From: a virus
Reading direction: 5' to 3' (one strand)
Length of the DNA: 64,000 nucleotides
IMG/VR virus record: IMGVR_UViG_3300033148_004210
Span: 37,596 to 101,595 of that record
The notes below the pieces were generated by a model. That model saw nothing but the letters and a program-made list of their open reading frames with translations. It was not told the DNA's origin and did no database searches. This document shows, one piece after another, positions 41,414 through 48,924 of the stretch. The first letter of the stretch is position 1. The number at the start of each line of letters is the position of its first letter. A program made the translations under genes and the position numbers.

Positions 41414-42568
41414 CTATTCACTTTTTAATTCCTCTATTAAATTTCTTCCTTGAGAAGTTATTATTCTCCCTCTCGGAGTTCTTGCTATAAATTCTTTCCT
41501 TACTAAAAAAGGTTCTACAAAATATTGGTAAGTTAAATTATCCGTATTTAATATTTGGGTTAAAGTGCTTGACCCAACAGGGTTACTTTGTTTTGATAGA
41601 TAGGTCAATAGAGTTATATCTTTTTCTGTTATACCTCCTTTGCGGATTTTGAGGTTTTCCATTTTTTGAATAGCGACTTCTCTATTTATCTTGTTGATAT
41701 TTTTGAATTTAGCATAATAATATATATTATCCAGCAACCCTAATGCCAATCTCGGAGTTTGTCGGCTTCTTGAAGCAATTTCTATCAAGGCATCAGGCGT
41801 AAATTCTAACTCTCTTTTTTTAGCTTGATTATTTATGATTGTTGCCAATTCTTCGTTAGAATAAGGTCTTAAAATAAATTGTTGTTTACATCTATCTACT
41901 AACGGACTTAATTTTTTAGTTAATAATCCCAAATCTGTCGTAGCCCCTGCTAAAGTAAAATAGGGAATAGGTTTATTTGAGACTTTAAATAATTGAACAG
42001 CAGGTAGTAATAATTCTCCTACTTCTTTTTTTAATCCATGGATTTCGTCAATAAAAATTATGGAGTAAGGGGGTTCTTTTCTTAATTGAGAGAATAATTT
42101 ATAAATATCGTCAGGTTTTTCTAAATTTCCTGCGATTGTTTCAATTAAATGCAAATTACTTTGTTCTGCAAGTAAATGTATGAGAGCCGATTTTCCGTAA
42201 CCTGCATTACCGCTTATCAAAATATGGGGATAAGGAATAGTATTGTCATTTTTAATTGCTTGTAATGTTTCTTTTATAGTGTCCTTCGTTGTTTCCTGAC
42301 CAATATATTTTTCCCAAACTTTTGGTTCAGTATCTAATTTATTTTCTTTTCTTTCTACGAAAAATCCATATTTTTCTAAGTTTTCGTGAGGACTTGTGAG
42401 TTCAACTTTAATCGGTTTTTCCTTTGTTTCTTCTTCCATAACTTCGTTCCCCGTATTATCTTCTAATATAGAATTAAAAGAAGTTATTGTTAAATTTTTC
42501 TTAAATTCAGAAAAAAACTTAACTGTTGCGTATGCTATTATACCAAGAATTATTAAAAGAATTATCAT
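41414..42568 (-). CDS. Membrane-anchored RuvB-like AAA+ ATPase
   Basis: 384 residues. An N-terminal helix (MIILLIILGIIAYATVKFF) absent from host RuvB, then a linker, the RuvB-type IGQE start, Walker A GNAGYGKSA, Walker B IFIDEIHG, sensor GATTDLGLLTKKLSPLVDR and a winged-helix end PVGSSTLTQIL...EPFLVRKEFIARTPRGR. It should be a Holliday-junction branch-migration or clamp-loader-like motor held at the membrane (inference). Ends in TAG. Confidence 0.8.
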   Translation of the reverse strand: MIILLIILGIIAYATVKFFSEFKKNLTITSFNSILEDNTGNEVMEEETKEKPIKVELTSPHENLEKYGFFVERKENKLDTEPKVWEKYIGQETTKDTIKETLQAIKNDNTIPYPHILISGNAGYGKSALIHLLAEQSNLHLIETIAGNLEKPDDIYKLFSQLRKEPPYSIIFIDEIHGLKKEVGELLLPAVQLFKVSNKPIPYFTLAGATTDLGLLTKKLSPLVDRCKQQFILRPYSNEELATIINNQAKKRELEFTPDALIEIASRSRQTPRLALGLLDNIYYYAKFKNINKINREVAIQKMENLKIRKGGITEKDITLLTYLSKQSNPVGSSTLTQILNTDNLTYQYFVEPFLVRKEFIARTPRGRIITSQGRNLIEELKSE

Positions 42569-42586
42569 TTTAATTATTTTCCTTTT

Positions 42587-42670
42587 TTAGTTTTTAACTT
42601 CTCTTGCCTTAATTAAAGTTTTTTCGCCTTGTGTAAATAAGGGGTCTATATTTAAGGGTATATTTATCAT
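42587..42670 (-). CDS. Tiny hypothetical protein
   Basis: 27 residues (MINIPLNIDPLFTQGEKTLIKAREVKN). ATG 42670-42668 with GGAG upstream. Low support. Confidence 0.35.
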   Translation of the reverse strand: MINIPLNIDPLFTQGEKTLIKAREVKN

Positions 42671-42671
42671 T

Positions 42672-42878
42672 TTATCTTCTCCTTCTTCGGTTTTTTTCTT
42701 CTTTTCTGATAGCAACCAATGTTACTTTTTTATCTTCCAATAATTTTTTAAATTCTTTATAGACTATACGAAAGTCGGTTACTATAAGCTGTTTTAATTC
42801 GAGGTCTTTTTTATAATTAATAAAAAATGTAATATTTTTAAGGGTTTCATTATTGGATATTTTCCCTTTTGTTTTCAT
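42672..42878 (-). CDS. Hypothetical protein
   Basis: 68 residues, mixed strands and helices (ITFFINYKKDLELKQLIVTDFRIVYKEFKKLL), a basic end EEKNRRRRR. No family recognised. Confidence 0.55.
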   Translation of the reverse strand: MKTKGKISNNETLKNITFFINYKKDLELKQLIVTDFRIVYKEFKKLLEDKKVTLVAIRKEEKNRRRRR

Positions 42879-42890
42879 GTTTTTTCCTTT

Positions 42891-43049
42891 CTAATTTATA
42901 TATATTCCTGTAAGTATCCCTGTGATAAAAAATAATAAACTTCCTATCACTAAATATACAAATCTTACTCTCCTTAAACTTTCTATTTCAGTTAAGGACA
43001 TCAATATTCCACCCATTATAAAAAGTAAAAGAGAAATTATTAGTTGCAT
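42891..43049 (-). CDS. Small two-helix membrane protein
   Basis: 52 residues with two membrane helices separated by a charged loop (LTEIESLRRVR). ATG 43049-43047, stop TAG. Unknown function. Confidence 0.5.
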   Translation of the reverse strand: MQLIISLLLFIMGGILMSLTEIESLRRVRFVYLVIGSLLFFITGILTGIYIN

Positions 43050-43050
43050 A

Positions 43051-43191
43051 TTATGTTTTTAATTCTCCATTTTCATCATCAAATTCTTCGCAATATTTAC
43101 ATAGTTTTTCATCAATTCGTGAGGCGTAACGATTTTTAAATTCTTCACCACATCTAAAACACTTGAAAGTTTTAATATTCTTTTCCCCCAT
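43051..43191 (-). CDS. Small zinc-ribbon protein
   Basis: 46 residues, CFRCGEEFKNRYASRIDEKLCKYCEEF, a rubredoxin-like ribbon. Frame ATG 43191-43189 to TAA at 43051. Confidence 0.55.
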   Translation of the reverse strand: MGEKNIKTFKCFRCGEEFKNRYASRIDEKLCKYCEEFDDENGELKT

Positions 43192-43209
43192 TTGGTTTAC
43201 CTTCTTTTT

Positions 43210-43386
43210 TTATATTTTATCTACTGTCCATGTATCAATTTCTAAAGTATGAGAATAGTCCAGATGATTATTTAAGTATTCTCCTTCTCCATTTTCTACT
43301 TTTGTGATAGCTTCTTTTTTGTTTTTCGCTTTTATTTCCACTCCTTGCACATGGACTTCTCTTACATTAACGATAAAATTAGTCAT
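43210..43386 (-). CDS. Conserved small phage protein
   Basis: 58 residues: FIVNVREVHVQGVEIKAKNKKEAITKVENGEGEYLNNHLDYSHTLEIDTWTV. The pattern VxVREVHVxxVEIxAxxxxEA...DTWTV is common to small phage proteins of unknown role. Confidence 0.6.
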   Translation of the reverse strand: MTNFIVNVREVHVQGVEIKAKNKKEAITKVENGEGEYLNNHLDYSHTLEIDTWTVDKI

Positions 43387-43389
43387 TAT

Positions 43390-43528
43390 TTACTCCTTTC
43401 CATTTATTATCGCGGTTAATTCATCTATGCAAACACACTCAACCCACCCGTCATTTTCATTAGGGTCAGTAAGTATTTTCCCAATTATAAGGATTATGAT
43501 ATTCATACCAAAATATTTTACATTTCAT
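43390..43528 (-). pseudogene. Frameshifted small gene
   Basis: ATG 43528-43526 reads MKCKIFWYEYHNPYNW... and stops early; shifting one base around 43475 gives DPNENDGWVECVCIDELTAIINGKE up to TAA 43392-43390, which abuts the next start. One short gene broken by a single-base indel, or a sequencing error at the GGGAAAA run. Confidence 0.5.
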
Positions 43529-43544
43529 ATTATGCACCTCTCTT

Positions 43545-43584
43545 TTGTCACAAAAAATATATACTTTTTGTGACAAGATGTCAA
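43545..43584 (-). promoter_or_regulatory. Promoter overlapping a perfect 32-bp palindromic operator
   Basis: 43545-43576 is a perfect inverted repeat: TTGTCACAAAAA, an 8-nt centre, TTTTTGTGACAA. On the minus strand TTGACA (43584-43579), 17 nt, TATATT (43561-43556) places the -10 inside the palindrome, between -35 and start. A repressor or activator dimer is the natural reader. Serves the genes below 43528. Confidence 0.7.
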
Positions 43585-43832
43585 GCCTTTTCTTTGACTT
43601 CTTCTATCGTCCACTCACCATATTCCAAAAGCCAATTCAACCTTGCCTCATCATCTTTTAATGTAGCAAGAAATTCAAATATGTCTTTATAAGGAGTATC
43701 TTTTCCGTCGTCTTTTACTCCAGAATAATCGTTGTCATGATAAACTGCCAATTCATCTAAAATTTCTTTTTTAGAATTAAACACTTGTCCACTAATAAAT
43801 TCTGCAATATTATCTCTTATTTTATATTTCAT
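43581..43832 (-). CDS. Hypothetical acidic protein
   Basis: 83 residues: AEFISGQVFNSKKEILDELAVYHDNDYSGVKDD... LNWLLEYGEWTIEEV, a helical acidic protein of the kind found in phage early regions. Overlaps the promoter -35 box at its 3' end. Confidence 0.6.
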   Translation of the reverse strand: MKYKIRDNIAEFISGQVFNSKKEILDELAVYHDNDYSGVKDDGKDTPYKDIFEFLATLKDDEARLNWLLEYGEWTIEEVKEKA

Positions 43833-43833
43833 T

Positions 43834-44004
43834 TCATATCTCCTTTACTATTTCTCTTTCCCCTGTGTTTTTGTTTAAAATATATGCTTTCTTAATTCCT
43901 TCTTTCTCGGCTATATCAAGCACATAATCCTGTGCTTCTGGTCTTTTGGTAAAATTCTTACTTACCACTTTACCGTCTTTTTTTAATATAGCTACTCTAA
44001 ACAT
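43834..44004 (-). CDS. Small conserved protein
   Basis: 56 residues: MFRVAILKKDGKVVSKNFTKRPEAQDYVLDIAEKEGIKKAYILNKNTGERE, an alpha/beta small fold of a kind often seen in phage. Start overlaps the next stop. Confidence 0.5.
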   Translation of the reverse strand: MFRVAILKKDGKVVSKNFTKRPEAQDYVLDIAEKEGIKKAYILNKNTGEREIVKEI

Positions 44005-44150
44005 TATTCCTCTACTTCGACCTCTTGTTGATTGATATTTTGCCAGGCTAAATGTCCTTTTCTTTTACAATTCGGACAAATTTCTTCTCCCAATTCAACA
44101 GTTCCTTCCCACTCACACCAACAACATTTCACTAAATTTTTTGTTTCCAT
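44004..44150 (-). CDS. Small zinc-ribbon protein
   Basis: 48 residues from ATG 44150-44148 (AAGGAT upstream): CCWCEWEGTVELGEEICPNCKRKG. The longer upstream extension has no ribosome site. Function unknown. Confidence 0.52.
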   Translation of the reverse strand: METKNLVKCCWCEWEGTVELGEEICPNCKRKGHLAWQNINQQEVEVEE

Positions 44151-44181
44151 AGTTATCCTTTTTATAATTGGTAAGTAGCCC

Positions 44182-44493
44182 TTATGTTCTAATTTCAAAA
44201 TTTCTCGGCACAACCCCACCTGCTTTAATAAATATAACCCGTTTTTCGGCTCTCGCAAAAGGATTTTTTATTGCTTCAATTAAATTCCAAACATTATTGC
44301 TTCCGTCAGTTCTTATTCTCCATTTCATCTGTTCAATTTCATCTTCCTGTATCAGCTTCAATATTTTTTCATCTTGTTCTTCCGTATCAAACTCTACTTG
44401 TAAACCTTCTTGACAAAGAGGACACTCCAAATCTAAATCTTCCGTTGTCCTTTTAAACCACCCACATTTTAAACATCTATATTCTTTATTCAT
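44182..44493 (-). CDS. Zinc-ribbon protein
   Basis: 103 residues, CLKCGWFKRTTEDLDLECPLC at the N terminus, then acidic helices. First gene after the promoter at 44515-44544. Confidence 0.6.
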   Translation of the reverse strand: MNKEYRCLKCGWFKRTTEDLDLECPLCQEGLQVEFDTEEQDEKILKLIQEDEIEQMKWRIRTDGSNNVWNLIEAIKNPFARAEKRVIFIKAGGVVPRNFEIRT

Positions 44494-44514
44494 TTTTATT
44501 GTCCTCTACTATAT

Positions 44515-44544
44515 AGTATACCATAAAACTACCCACCAGAGCAA
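44515..44544 (-). promoter_or_regulatory. Sigma-70-like promoter, TTGCTC class
   Basis: Minus strand TTGCTC (44544-44539), 18 nt, TATACT with TGG before it (44520-44515). The -35 flank AAATTTGCTCTGGTG is shared with the promoter at 46186-46215; this pair lacks the CTAAC element found at other promoters. Confidence 0.65.
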
Positions 44545-44554
44545 ATTTATTTTT

Positions 44555-44815
44555 TTATTTCAAGTGCATTAAACCTTTTGTCAAACCTTTTGAATGGTTA
44601 TCATCAAACCAATGCCATATTTTAAATTTATCTGTCCCTTTTTTCCAAATATGAAAATCGGTATCAATTTTATCGTTATCGTCTAAACATATATTGCCAA
44701 ATTCTTTCCATAATTTTTCTATTTGTTTATCAGAAAATTTTTCTTTTCTAACTCTTTTCGGAGGATATTCTCCCCAAATTCCACCGCCAAATGTTTCCGC
44801 TTTATTTGCTGTCAT
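44555..44815 (-). CDS. Conserved phage hypothetical protein
   Basis: 86 residues: GGGIWGEYPPKRVRKEKFSDKQIEKLWKEFGNICLDDNDKID...WHWFDDNHSKGL. No domain recognised; overlaps the upstream HNH gene by 4 nt. Confidence 0.58.
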   Translation of the reverse strand: MTANKAETFGGGIWGEYPPKRVRKEKFSDKQIEKLWKEFGNICLDDNDKIDTDFHIWKKGTDKFKIWHWFDDNHSKGLTKGLMHLK

Positions 44816-45288
44816 TTTACACCTTTTAATTTGTAGAAATTATCAAACCATTTTATATATTTATCAATACCTTTTTCTCCATAAACCTTATAAATATATT
44901 CATATGCTTTATTATGTAATTGAGTATGTTTACTTCTTGTTAATTTCAAAGTTTTACCGCCATTTTGTCTTAAATATATATGATGTTTTATAACATTGAA
45001 TTTATCAGTTTTATACATAGGATTATTCTTGCTTTTCTTCGCACAACTTTTACATCTTTTAGCCCTATTATCAAGAGTTTTATTACAATTTATACAATAT
45101 CGTTTAATATATCTACACCTTTTGCCATGTTTATAATTATGATGTCTTTTTCCCCTTCGGCAACAAGATTTACATAATCCTGATTTTACTTTCCCACCTA
45201 TAAGTTTATTGCAGGATTTACATTTTTTCTTATGTTCTTTATAATATTTTTTTAAATATCGTCGTTCTTTTTGTTTATTTTTGAACAT
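44812..45288 (-). CDS. HNH endonuclease
   Basis: 158 residues. Several CxxC knuckles (CKSC, CKSCC, CINC, CKSC) and a C-terminal KHHIYLRQNGGKTLKLTRSKHTQLH that resembles an HNH core. Basic N-terminal half. Probably a mobile endonuclease in the early region. Confidence 0.68.
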   Translation of the reverse strand: MFKNKQKERRYLKKYYKEHKKKCKSCNKLIGGKVKSGLCKSCCRRGKRHHNYKHGKRCRYIKRYCINCNKTLDNRAKRCKSCAKKSKNNPMYKTDKFNVIKHHIYLRQNGGKTLKLTRSKHTQLHNKAYEYIYKVYGEKGIDKYIKWFDNFYKLKGVK

Positions 45289-45291
45289 AAT

Positions 45292-45504
45292 TTATTCTCC
45301 AAATTGCTTTAAGATTTTTCCTTCTTTAGATATATACCCCTGTTTTATCAGTTCTTTTGCAGGTCTACCGTATATACTTCCTTGTAACTCCCACGCTTGC
45401 CCTGTCCTTATAAGCTCTGCAAATAAGGTCAAAGTATCTTCAACAGGTAATTCTCCGCTTTCGTATGACAAGAGTAAGTTTATAATATTAGTTTTTTTAT
45501 TCAT
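45292..45504 (-). CDS. DUF7417-like small protein
   Basis: 70 residues: IINLLLSYESGELPVEDTLTLFAELIRTGQAWELQGSIYGRPAKELIKQGYIS. The ExG-L....L.LFxxLIxTGxAWxLQGxYGR pattern is seen in many small phage proteins (I recall DUF7417). Role unknown. Confidence 0.6.
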   Translation of the reverse strand: MNKKTNIINLLLSYESGELPVEDTLTLFAELIRTGQAWELQGSIYGRPAKELIKQGYISKEGKILKQFGE

Positions 45505-45538
45505 TTTAATTATTTTCCCTTCTACTATTTATTATACC

Positions 45539-45748
45539 CTATTTTTTAACAATATTATATCCGCTTTCGCTCTGTTGTTTTTCGCCTTTTCTAAAGGAAT
45601 ATTTTATACCTTCTTTTGCCTCTTGCTTTAACATATCCTCCAATACCGCTAATTTTGCCTCGTATCGGGCTTTCTTATCGGGAGTAACCCCTTTCTTATT
45701 GATAACATTTTTAGTTAGTCTAATCCTGTTTTTAATGCTCTTTTTCAT
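45539..45748 (-). CDS. Hypothetical basic helical protein
   Basis: 69 residues, Lys-rich helical (TPDKKARYEAKLAVLEDMLKQEAKEG). Overlaps the next gene by 4 nt. No function seen. Confidence 0.52.
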   Translation of the reverse strand: MKKSIKNRIRLTKNVINKKGVTPDKKARYEAKLAVLEDMLKQEAKEGIKYSFRKGEKQQSESGYNIVKK

Positions 45749-45888
45749 TTCGTCCCCACTTTTTTAATAAGGTATTCGCCTAATTCTTTTACCCACCCAA
45801 TACTTTTACCCAAACATATAACTTCTCCGTTAGGCATAACTACAACTTCCAAATTACATAATGTTATTTCTTTAGGTGCTTTTTTCAT
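45745..45888 (-). CDS. Small hypothetical protein
   Basis: 47 residues, KEITLCNLEVVVMPNGEVICLGKSIGWVKELGEYL. ATG 45888-45886. Function unknown. Confidence 0.48.
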   Translation of the reverse strand: MKKAPKEITLCNLEVVVMPNGEVICLGKSIGWVKELGEYLIKKVGTK

Positions 45889-45904
45889 TTTATTTTCTCC
45901 TTTT

Positions 45905-46069
45905 TTAATATCCGTAAATTTCTCCCATTTCTTTAACTTTTGATTTTAAAATTCTATAATAATCTTCTTCGTTAAATTCTTCCCAAGATTTTTGATTAAA
46001 AGGTTCATATCCTAATAATCTAACTATCGTCTTTAAATCTTTTAATGGTATTTTATTTATTCTTTCCAT
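45905..46069 (-). CDS. Small hypothetical protein
   Basis: 54 residues from ATG 46069-46067 (AAGGAA upstream), MERINKIPLKDLKTIVRLLGY... EEDYYRILKSKVKEMG. First gene below the promoter at 46186-46215. Confidence 0.52.
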   Translation of the reverse strand: MERINKIPLKDLKTIVRLLGYEPFNQKSWEEFNEEDYYRILKSKVKEMGEIYGY

Positions 46070-46185
46070 TTTATTTCCTTCTTCCTTATTGTATAAGTAA
46101 GTCAAGGGGGTTGTTTTTAAATCCGCTTTATCCTTGTTTTGCGATAGCTGATTAAACTATCCTTCACCTTCTTACCTACATATAT

Positions 46186-46215
46186 AGTATACCACAAATC
46201 ACTTCACCAGAGCAA
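46186..46215 (-). promoter_or_regulatory. Sigma-70-like promoter, TTGCTC class
   Basis: Minus strand TTGCTC (46215-46210), 18 nt, TATACT (46191-46186). Same -35 flank AAATTTGCTCTGGTG as the promoter at 44515-44544. Serves the gene at 46069. Confidence 0.65.
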
Positions 46216-46232
46216 ATTTATTTGTTAATTTT

Positions 46233-46469
46233 CTATTCATTTGAAATCCCCAATGTCGTTAATTCATCACCAAGTTTTGCTTGTTTATGTCCGAACATAT
46301 CACACTTCCTAATTTCCTTTAAGTTATATTCTCGTTTTAAATCCGCAATTGTTCCTCTAACTAAAATGTTATTCTGAAAAAATTTCATATCTCCTATATA
46401 AATACATCCCCCATATATAGGATAATCGTCTGGTAATAATGTTTCACAAGATAACAATAAGTGTTTCAT
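46233..46469 (-). CDS. Small hypothetical protein
   Basis: 78 residues from ATG 46469-46467, overlapping the metallopeptidase stop by 4 nt: MKHLLLSCETLLPDDYPIYGGCIYIGDMKFFQNNILVRGTIADLKREYN. No family recognised. Confidence 0.55.
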   Translation of the reverse strand: MKHLLLSCETLLPDDYPIYGGCIYIGDMKFFQNNILVRGTIADLKREYNLKEIRKCDMFGHKQAKLGDELTTLGISNE

Positions 46470-46882
46470 TTTATACTTTCTTTCCATGTTTTAATAACAG
46501 TTTTTCGCCCTTTGATTTTGTCTTTTTCCCCATATAAGCCACACAATTTTTCGCCCTTTAAATTATATAATGCTCGCGGATATGCTTTATTATATACAGG
46601 TATTATATTATGTTCTTTTAATATCTCCGTTTCTAAAGTTTTGAATTTTTCACCATGTCCCATATAATTATGTTTATCAACCATTACAAAGTGGCAAATT
46701 TCATGTATAAAATAATAATACCCGTATTCCTTTACACCTTCCAAAGCCCAAAATGGTATAGTGATTTTCCGCGTTCTGTGCCTCGCCCTGCCTCGTTCTA
46801 CTTGTCGGACTTGTATATCAATGGGTTTAAGGCAAAACCGTCTTATTAAGTAATTAGCTAACTCTCTTAATTCTTTTATCAT
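46466..46882 (-). CDS. SprT-like metallopeptidase
   Basis: 138 residues. YYFIHEICHFVMVDKHNYMGHGEKFKTLETEIL: zinc motif HEICH with a later GHGEKF, as in SprT/M48-like folds. N-terminal part RQVERGRARHRTRKITIPFWAL. Another small phage HExxH protein. Confidence 0.68.
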   Translation of the reverse strand: MIKELRELANYLIRRFCLKPIDIQVRQVERGRARHRTRKITIPFWALEGVKEYGYYYFIHEICHFVMVDKHNYMGHGEKFKTLETEILKEHNIIPVYNKAYPRALYNLKGEKLCGLYGEKDKIKGRKTVIKTWKESIK

Positions 46883-46893
46883 GGCATTTTCCT

Positions 46894-47118
46894 TTATTTA
46901 CACAACGGACATATCCAATTTGCTTTAATTTCTTTGGTATACAATTCGGGATTATCCGTTCTTATCCCATACTTGCCTGTATAATGCTTTTTGCATATCC
47001 TACATTTCAAGTTTATTCTTATTATAGGGGTAACAGTCGTCAATTTGTTTTTCGAGCCAACAGGACGTCCTCTACGCTTTTTATTCGTGCTTCCAAAAGG
47101 TCTACCTCTTTTTGCCAT
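46894..47118 (-). CDS. AT-hook plus zinc-ribbon protein
   Basis: 74 residues: KRGRPFGSTNKKRRGRPVGSKNK contains two AT-hook cores (GRP flanked by basic residues), then CRICKKHY...CPLC. A probable minor-groove DNA binder in a very AT-rich genome. Confidence 0.65.
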   Translation of the reverse strand: MAKRGRPFGSTNKKRRGRPVGSKNKLTTVTPIIRINLKCRICKKHYTGKYGIRTDNPELYTKEIKANWICPLCK

Positions 47119-47239
47119 TTTTCACCTTTCCTATCCAGTTATTCTTTTCTTTACCTTTATACTCCGTCGGCATAAGGCATTTTATACAAACCCCTTTTTT
47201 AATTTCTCCGTTGCAGTATTTACAAGTTTTCTTTTCCAT
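47102..47239 (-). CDS. Small zinc-ribbon protein
   Basis: 45 residues from ATG 47239-47237: CKYCNGEIKKGVCIKC, a compact CxxC pair. The start is preferred because it overlaps the next stop region closely. Confidence 0.48.
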   Translation of the reverse strand: MEKKTCKYCNGEIKKGVCIKCLMPTEYKGKEKNNWIGKVKNGKKR

Positions 47240-47240
47240 T

Positions 47241-47405
47241 TTATTTATTTCCATTTCTATTTCCTGTAACCTGTCTATTCCTTTCGGCAATATCCAAGTA
47301 TTTTCTTATTTTATATGCTCTCTCGATAATCAACCCCATAGCATTTTTATTATTCAGTTTACCTTCTCTTTTAACTTCGAGTATACCTAATTCAAAAATT
47401 GTCAT
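47241..47405 (-). CDS. Small hypothetical protein
   Basis: 54 residues, MTIFELGILEVKREGKLNNKNAMGLIIERAYKIRKYLDIAERN, alpha/beta. ATG 47405-47403. Confidence 0.48.
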   Translation of the reverse strand: MTIFELGILEVKREGKLNNKNAMGLIIERAYKIRKYLDIAERNRQVTGNRNGNK

Positions 47406-47442
47406 TTTATCTTCTCCTTACTTTTGGTAATTCTAACAAATT

Positions 47443-47859
47443 TTAATACGCGGATATAATACCGCCCTCTCTTGACCTTTTCGTGCCTAATGCTTCCCAA
47501 TTAGTATCTCCGTCGGGATATATTTCGTCGTTTAAATCATTATCGTTTTCTATGTTTTTATATACTCTTACACAAGCTGAACCTAATTCATGCAATTTTT
47601 TCGCCTTATTACCCGTAATTTCACTCGAAAAGTCGGAAGCAAAAATACTACCGCGTAAACCTCCACCCAAGTAATTACACCCTGCCCCGAATTTGCTCGG
47701 TAAAAAGCCCTCATTGACTTCAAAAACTCTTGCCACATCATTACCCCAAAATCCAATTCCACCGCCTCTACCGCCAATGTCGCAATAAATTTTCCCGATA
47801 CCTAAATTTTTTAAGTCCTCATAAGTTTTTACTTTTTTTAATTCTTTAATTTTTATCAT
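47443..47859 (-). CDS. Hypothetical glycine-rich protein
   Basis: 138 residues, with CDIGGRGGGIGFWGNDVARVF and GAGCNYLGGGLRGSIFASDF. No nucleotide-binding motif certain. Function unknown. Confidence 0.6.
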   Translation of the reverse strand: MIKIKELKKVKTYEDLKNLGIGKIYCDIGGRGGGIGFWGNDVARVFEVNEGFLPSKFGAGCNYLGGGLRGSIFASDFSSEITGNKAKKLHELGSACVRVYKNIENDNDLNDEIYPDGDTNWEALGTKRSREGGIISAY

Positions 47860-47860
47860 T

Positions 47861-48016
47861 TTATTTGCCTTCCTTTTCTAATACATCTGCCCATTGTAAT
47901 AACTCTAAATCATTTTTATCAATATATTGTGATAAACTCCACAATTCTGTAATTTCGCTATAACTTATATTTTCATTTTTAATTTGTTCTCTTAAATATT
48001 CTAATCTTTTTGCCAT
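47861..48016 (-). CDS. Small helical protein
   Basis: 51 residues, LEYLREQIKNENISYSEITELWSLSQYIDKNDLELLQWADV. ATG 48016-48014. Confidence 0.5.
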   Translation of the reverse strand: MAKRLEYLREQIKNENISYSEITELWSLSQYIDKNDLELLQWADVLEKEGK

Positions 48017-48019
48017 TTT

Positions 48020-48334
48020 TCACCTTTCCTTCTTTTTTAAATATCCTCTATACTCCCCCCAATAATAATCATTTATTGTTTCCAATGTTCCAAACTTATG
48101 TCCTCTATGAATAACCCCGTATCCTTTAATTCCGAAAATATTACCTTCCCTATCAACCATATATTTTCCTGAATTAGCAGTATCTATTCTAAAATATTTT
48201 TTTCCTTCCTTTATAGATACTCGGCTCGCGTTTATATTCGCCTCGCAAGATAACTTATCCCGATATAATCTCTCTATCTGTTCCTTCTCCAATAATTCCC
48301 CGAATTTTTGTAATTTTTCTTTTAAGTTATCCAT
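48020..48334 (-). CDS. Hypothetical protein
   Basis: 104 residues from ATG 48334-48332 (AGGAAGG upstream). C-terminal RIDTANSGKYMVDREGNIFGIKGYGVIHRGHKFGTL suggests a beta-rich fold. Overlaps the next gene by 8 nt. Confidence 0.58.
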   Translation of the reverse strand: MDNLKEKLQKFGELLEKEQIERLYRDKLSCEANINASRVSIKEGKKYFRIDTANSGKYMVDREGNIFGIKGYGVIHRGHKFGTLETINDYYWGEYRGYLKKKER

Positions 48335-48485
48335 TATATTTGCCTTCCTCATTATCTATTTTATCCAAAAAATCGTTTATCTCCATAGCCAAACCGTCAT
48401 TATAATCTCCGTCTACTTCTGCCCGATAATCTTGCAATTTTTCCGACGCTTCCCGTAATAATTTTATAGCTTTTTTTATGTTCAT
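48327..48485 (-). CDS. Small acidic protein
   Basis: 52 residues from ATG 48485-48483 (GGAGGT upstream). Helical, acidic. First gene of the operon under the promoter at 48504-48532. Confidence 0.52.
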   Translation of the reverse strand: MNIKKAIKLLREASEKLQDYRAEVDGDYNDGLAMEINDFLDKIDNEEGKYNG

Positions 48486-48503
48486 TATCTTACCTCCATA
48501 TAT

Positions 48504-48564
48504 AGTATACCATATCGAAATCGTTTTGTCAAGACCTATATAATCAGCTTTTGGTATTCTTAAC
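48504..48564 (-). promoter_or_regulatory. Sigma-70-like promoter with upstream conserved element
   Basis: Minus strand TTGACA (48532-48527), 17 nt, TATACT with TGG (48509-48504). Element CAGCTTTTGGTATTCTTAAC (plus-strand reading) at 48545-48564, 12 nt above the -35. Drives the gene at 48485. Confidence 0.77.
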
Positions 48565-48924
48565 ATATAAGTGTTTATCAAGTGTATCGTGATTATCTTT
48601 TTTAGTATTGATATATATAGTAACAAGGTTTTTTTCTTTACTAATTACAAGGCATAAGTCAAAAAACCCCTCAAAATCAATCCTGTAAACCGCTTTCAAA
48701 ATTTCGCCTTTGTCGTCTGCGTAATACTCGAAAACGTCGCTTGCGGATAGTGTCAAGCCCTTTATATGCAAAAGTATAGCCCTATTATCAACCGCCCTGT
48801 GTTTTATGTTATCCAAAGCATGAGCCGAATACTTCCACGCAATATCGTTTAATTTATCGGTAAAGTTTTGAATTTTTGCCTTACTATCTATTGGCATATA
48901 TACTTTTTTGTGAAAGCGTTTCAT
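48544..48924 (-). CDS. Hypothetical protein
   Basis: 126 residues from ATG 48924-48922 (GGGAG upstream). Alternating strands and helices; AVYRIDFEGFFDLCLVISKEKNLVTIYINTKKDN near the end. No family recognised. Its 3' end overlaps the conserved element of the next promoter. Confidence 0.57.
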   Translation of the reverse strand: MKRFHKKVYMPIDSKAKIQNFTDKLNDIAWKYSAHALDNIKHRAVDNRAILLHIKGLTLSASDVFEYYADDKGEILKAVYRIDFEGFFDLCLVISKEKNLVTIYINTKKDNHDTLDKHLYVKNTKS

